In this document: piece after piece, positions 60,993 to 64,000 of the stretch
How positions within the stretch are numbered: position 1 is the first letter of the stretch
Layout: every line of letters starts with the position of its first letter
DNA from: CAJQQK01 sp051010015
GTDB taxonomy: Bacteria > Pseudomonadota > Alphaproteobacteria > Rhizobiales > Hyphomicrobiaceae
Length of the DNA stretch: 64,000 nt
Assembly (NCBI GenBank): GCA_051010015.1
Contig: JBPCVZ010000098.1
Location: 1 to 64,000 of the forward strand
Direction of reading: 5' to 3'
Notes under the pieces: model-generated
What the model saw: only the letters and a program-made list of their open reading frames with translations
Databases searched by the model: none
What the model was told of the DNA's origin: nothing
Made by a program: the position numbers and the translations under genes

Positions 60993-63767
60993 ATGAACGG
61001 CACTGAGCAGCCCGTCGCGGAATTGGTGGGTGTAAGCCATCGTTACAAGACGACGTCGGCCCTGGAAAACATTTCCATTGATATTCCGCCTGCGTGCATG
61101 GTTGGGCTGCTTGGACCGGACGGCGTTGGCAAGTCAACGCTGCTGGGACTGGCAGCAGGTGTGCGAAAGATCCAGCAGGGTCGGATCAAAGTTCTCGGTG
61201 GCGACATGGCCGATTACAGGCACCGTAGCGCTGTCGGGCCCCGGATTGCTTACATGCCCCAAGGGCTCGGCAAGAACCTCTATCAAGAGTTGAGCATTGC
61301 CGAGAACCTCGACTTTTTCGGCAAGCTCTACGGCCAAAGTCTCGGCGACAGGCGCGCACGGATCGAGAGGTTAACCGCTGCAACGGGTCTCAGGCCGTTC
61401 CTGGGTCGGCCAGCCGGTAAGCTCTCAGGCGGCATGAAGCAAAAGCTCGGCCTTTGCTGCGCACTGATCCATGATCCGGATTTTCTTATTCTCGATGAGC
61501 CGACGACAGGCGTTGATCCGCTGGCTCGGAGGCAATTCTGGGAACTAATCGCTTCCATCAGAGATGAACGTCCGGACATGAGCGTACTCGTGTCGACGGC
61601 CTACATGGATGAGGCAGAGGCGTTTGACCGGCTCGTCGCGATGAATGCCGGTCGGATATTGGGTACAGACAGCCCTGCCGCCCTGAAGCAGAAGACAGGC
61701 GCGGACAGTCTCGAGGAAGCATTCATTCGTTTGCTACCGGGTGAGGAAAACCGGCGAAGGACAGTCATTGCACCGCAACCGAAAGAAGATGCACCCGCAT
61801 CCCAGGCGATCGTGGCGCGGAACCTCACACGCCGGTTCGGAGACTTCACCGCGGTTGATCGCGTTAGCTTCGAGATTCAGGAAGGCGAGATCTTTGGTTT
61901 CCTGGGGTCGAACGGCTGTGGCAAGACGACAACGATGAAAATGCTCACGGGGTTGCTACCGGCGAGTGAGGGGGACGCACATCTATTTGGCAAGCCCGTT
62001 GATGCACACGATCTAGAAACACGCAAACGCGTTGGCTTCATGTCGCAGTCGTTCTCGCTCTACGGCGAACTAACGGTCGCCCAGAACCTGGATTTGCACG
62101 CCCGTCTCTTCCACTTGCGAGCGAATAAGCGCGATGAACGAATACAGCAATTGGTTAAGTGGTTCGGCCTTGGTCCACACGTTGATGCGCTTGCCGACGC
62201 GCTCCCTCTCGGCTTGCGGCAACGCCTGTCCTTGGCCGTAGCGATCCTGCACGAACCTGAGATGCTCATCCTCGATGAGCCAACGTCCGGCGTCGATCCC
62301 GTCGCGCGCGATGAGTTTTGGGGAATACTGATCGAACTCTCGCGCAGAGACAAAGTGACAATCTTCATTTCAACGCATTTCATGAACGAAGCGCTGCGTT
62401 GCGATCGAATCTCGTTGATGCATGCCGGCAAGGTACTGGTTTGTGATACGCCACAGAAGATCATTGACGAACGAAACGTAGAAACGCTCGAGGAGGCATT
62501 CGTTGCCTACATTGAGGACGCAATTGACGAGCCTGACGTCGCAGAAGCTGTCAGTAGAGAGCCTGCATTGCGGCCTGGATCAATCGTTCCGTCTCGTTCA
62601 TCATTTGATGAAGGTCGATCCCAGCATTACGAACGTTTGGGCTTCAACCCATGGCGGGCGCTTGCTTACAGTTATCGTGAAATGACCGAGGTGCTGCGAG
62701 ATCCAGTACGTCTAGGATTCGCATTCATTGGTAGTACCATTCTTTTGTTCATATTCAGTTACGGCATCACAACAGATGTCAACCAGGTCAAATTCGCTGT
62801 CTTCGATCAGGATCGAAGTCCGGAGAGTCGAGCCTATCTCAGCCCGTTTCGCGGCTCGCGTTACTTTGAAGAGACGCCGGAGATCGCATCGAAGGAAGAT
62901 ATGGAACAGCGATTCAAGGCACACGGCCTTGCGGTAGCGGTTCTGGTGCCACCACAGTTCGGACGTGATCTAAGGCGCGGCGCCAGGCCGGAGGTCTCGG
63001 TTTGGATCGACGGCGCCAACACAATGCGTGCCTCGACCATCGCAGGCTACGTTACCGGCACGCATGCCCTATATCTGGAGGCGCGCAATGAACTGACAGG
63101 GCAGGCGGCGCAATCTTCTCCACCGGCGGAAATCGAAATGCGTTATCGTTACAACCCTAGTTTCGAAAGCATATTCGCAATAGGTCCGTCTGTCCCAGCG
63201 ATGCTGCTCATTCTTTTTCCCGCAATTCTAATGGCCGTCAGCGTGACTCGTGAAAAGGAGATCGGGACGATCACGAACTTTTACGTAACGCCTACGCGGC
63301 GGCTGGAGTTCTTGATGGGCAAGCAACTTCCCTATATCGGAATTGCGATGCTGAATTATCTGATCATGACCTTCATTGTGATCACGCTATTCGGTGTCCC
63401 GCTAAAGGGTAGCTTCATTGCTTTAACACTCGGCGCGCTTGCCTACTCCGCGGCTACTACGGCTTATGGATTGGTGATTGCCACCGTAACGTCGAGCCAG
63501 GTGGCCGCAGTCTTTGCCACTGCGATTTTGTCGCTCATGCCAACATTCCAGTTTTCCGGATTTCTACAACCAGTGTCGGCGCTGGAGGGCGGAGCACGGG
63601 TGATTGGAAATCTGTGGCCGGCAACGTACTACATGCACATGAGCGTGGGTGCCTTCACAAAGGGACTAGGATTCATCGAATTGCTTCCCGATCTGATTGC
63701 TCTTTGTGCCTTCGTTCCCATTTTCTTGGCTGTTTCGGCATTCGGTCTCAGAAAGCAGGAACGGTGA
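60993..63767 (+). CDS. ABC transporter with two ATPase domains and a membrane domain (RbbA/YhiH-like)
   Basis: 924 residues from ATG 60993, with GGAGAG eight bases upstream (a GTG at 60975 is an alternative). ATPase 1: Walker A GPDGVGKST at 41-49, LSGGMKQKL, LILDEPTTGVDP. ATPase 2: Walker A GSNGCGKTT at about 305-313; the signature is LPLGLRQRL instead of LSGGxxxxL, with LILDEPTSGVDP. From about residue 550 an ABC-2 membrane domain follows with six segments. Such fused proteins are described with YhiI and YhhJ as exporters; RbbA was also linked to ribosomes. A second permease gene follows five bases later. Confidence 0.9.
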   Translation: MNGTEQPVAELVGVSHRYKTTSALENISIDIPPACMVGLLGPDGVGKSTLLGLAAGVRKIQQGRIKVLGGDMADYRHRSAVGPRIAYMPQGLGKNLYQELSIAENLDFFGKLYGQSLGDRRARIERLTAATGLRPFLGRPAGKLSGGMKQKLGLCCALIHDPDFLILDEPTTGVDPLARRQFWELIASIRDERPDMSVLVSTAYMDEAEAFDRLVAMNAGRILGTDSPAALKQKTGADSLEEAFIRLLPGEENRRRTVIAPQPKEDAPASQAIVARNLTRRFGDFTAVDRVSFEIQEGEIFGFLGSNGCGKTTTMKMLTGLLPASEGDAHLFGKPVDAHDLETRKRVGFMSQSFSLYGELTVAQNLDLHARLFHLRANKRDERIQQLVKWFGLGPHVDALADALPLGLRQRLSLAVAILHEPEMLILDEPTSGVDPVARDEFWGILIELSRRDKVTIFISTHFMNEALRCDRISLMHAGKVLVCDTPQKIIDERNVETLEEAFVAYIEDAIDEPDVAEAVSREPALRPGSIVPSRSSFDEGRSQHYERLGFNPWRALAYSYREMTEVLRDPVRLGFAFIGSTILLFIFSYGITTDVNQVKFAVFDQDRSPESRAYLSPFRGSRYFEETPEIASKEDMEQRFKAHGLAVAVLVPPQFGRDLRRGARPEVSVWIDGANTMRASTIAGYVTGTHALYLEARNELTGQAAQSSPPAEIEMRYRYNPSFESIFAIGPSVPAMLLILFPAILMAVSVTREKEIGTITNFYVTPTRRLEFLMGKQLPYIGIAMLNYLIMTFIVITLFGVPLKGSFIALTLGALAYSAATTAYGLVIATVTSSQVAAVFATAILSLMPTFQFSGFLQPVSALEGGARVIGNLWPATYYMHMSVGAFTKGLGFIELLPDLIALCAFVPIFLAVSAFGLRKQER

Positions 63768-63771
63768 TGCG

Positions 63772-64000
63772 ATGCGCTCGTTCTTGAACATCTTCTGGCT
63801 GGGCACCAAGGAAGTGCGCAGCCTGTCTCGCGACATTGTCATGATATCTCTGATCATCTGGGCTTTTGGCCCGGGCCTCATGATGCGTGCAGCCGGCATC
63901 AAAGAGACGGTCAACAATGCCTCCGTCGCGTTTGTCGATGAAGACCGTTCGGCGCTGTCGCGTTCACTGATGGAGACGTTAACCAAGCCCTACTTCAGGG
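63772..64000 (+). CDS. ABC-2 permease, YhhJ-like (cut by the window end)
   Basis: At least 76 residues from ATG 63772, four bases after the stop of the fused ABC protein; the gene continues past the window. The first residues FLNIFWLGTKEVRSLSRDI are followed by a membrane segment (IVMISLIIWAFGPGLMM) and then VAFVDEDRSALSRSL, the extracytoplasmic start typical of ABC-2 permeases. It is expected to pair with the membrane domain of the preceding protein to complete the exporter. Only the N-terminal part is visible. Confidence 0.8.
   Translation, partial: MRSFLNIFWLGTKEVRSLSRDIVMISLIIWAFGPGLMMRAAGIKETVNNASVAFVDEDRSALSRSLMETLTKPYFR

Noticed and set aside
1..64000. CRISPR arrays, tRNA or rRNA genes, insertion sequences and phage genes
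   Set aside because: No regularly spaced direct repeats, cloverleaf-type segments, rRNA signatures, transposase or integrase motifs were noticed on either strand; a computational scan would be needed to be certain.

Overview
The window reads as a densely packed catabolic region of a Gram-negative heterotroph, most likely an alphaproteobacterium. This rests on two TRAP transport systems, three hydantoinase/oxoprolinase (HyuA/HyuB) pairs, several SDR and LLM-flavin oxidoreductases, and a carnitine dehydrogenase fused to a thioesterase, as known in rhizobia. The taxonomic call is inference from gene content; no rRNA or ribosomal protein gene is present. No CRISPR, tRNA, insertion sequence or phage gene was recognised.

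Layout. (1) 140-9631 (+): an IclR regulator leads a tightly coupled run hyuA-hyuB-SDR-hyuA-hyuB. (2) 9840-14452: a quaternary-amine block with a divergent GATase1/AraC regulator resembling CdhR, a beta-keto acid cleavage enzyme (CdhC type), carnitine dehydrogenase-thioesterase and a gamma-butyrobetaine dioxygenase. Together they could turn gamma-butyrobetaine via carnitine and 3-dehydrocarnitine into glycine betaine and an acetoacetyl unit. (3) 14505-26330: mixed oxidoreductases and amino-acid enzymes: Rieske oxygenase, VOC protein, two LLM monooxygenases, gamma-glutamyltransferase, class IV aminotransferase, dialkylglycine-decarboxylase-like enzyme, GMC oxidoreductase, SDR and epimerase. (4) 26352-35887: a split biotin-dependent carboxylase (biotin carboxylase, carrier protein, two OadA-type carboxyltransferase paralogues) with a LarA/DUF2088 protein and a DctPQM TRAP transporter. 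One carboxyltransferase has Glu where the carboxylated metal-ligand Lys is expected, and the LarA-like protein lacks the cofactor-tethering Lys. This is the best candidate here for an undescribed system. (5) 36175-45834: LLM oxidoreductase, GYD protein, a third hyuAB pair, a D-glutamate cyclase-like protein, and a fused TRAP permease with a TAXI binding protein; a D-glutamate/5-oxoproline locus is plausible. (6) 46136-54326: SDR, a secreted zinc-phospholipase-like protein, then a beta-oxidation-type set (thiolase, paired acyl-CoA dehydrogenases, acyl-CoA ligase, and a crotonase lacking both catalytic glutamates). (7) 54500-64000: choline-sulfatase-like enzyme, amidase, PdxH, a PuuB-like oxidase, and an HlyD/RbbA-type ABC exporter cut by the window end.

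The common theme is uptake and breakdown of small nitrogenous and organic-acid compounds: cyclic amides, carnitine and choline derivatives, 2-hydroxy or 2-oxo acids. Substrates of most enzymes cannot be fixed from sequence alone. Start sites were chosen by eye from ribosome-binding sites and family N-termini; several genes appear to use TTG or GTG.
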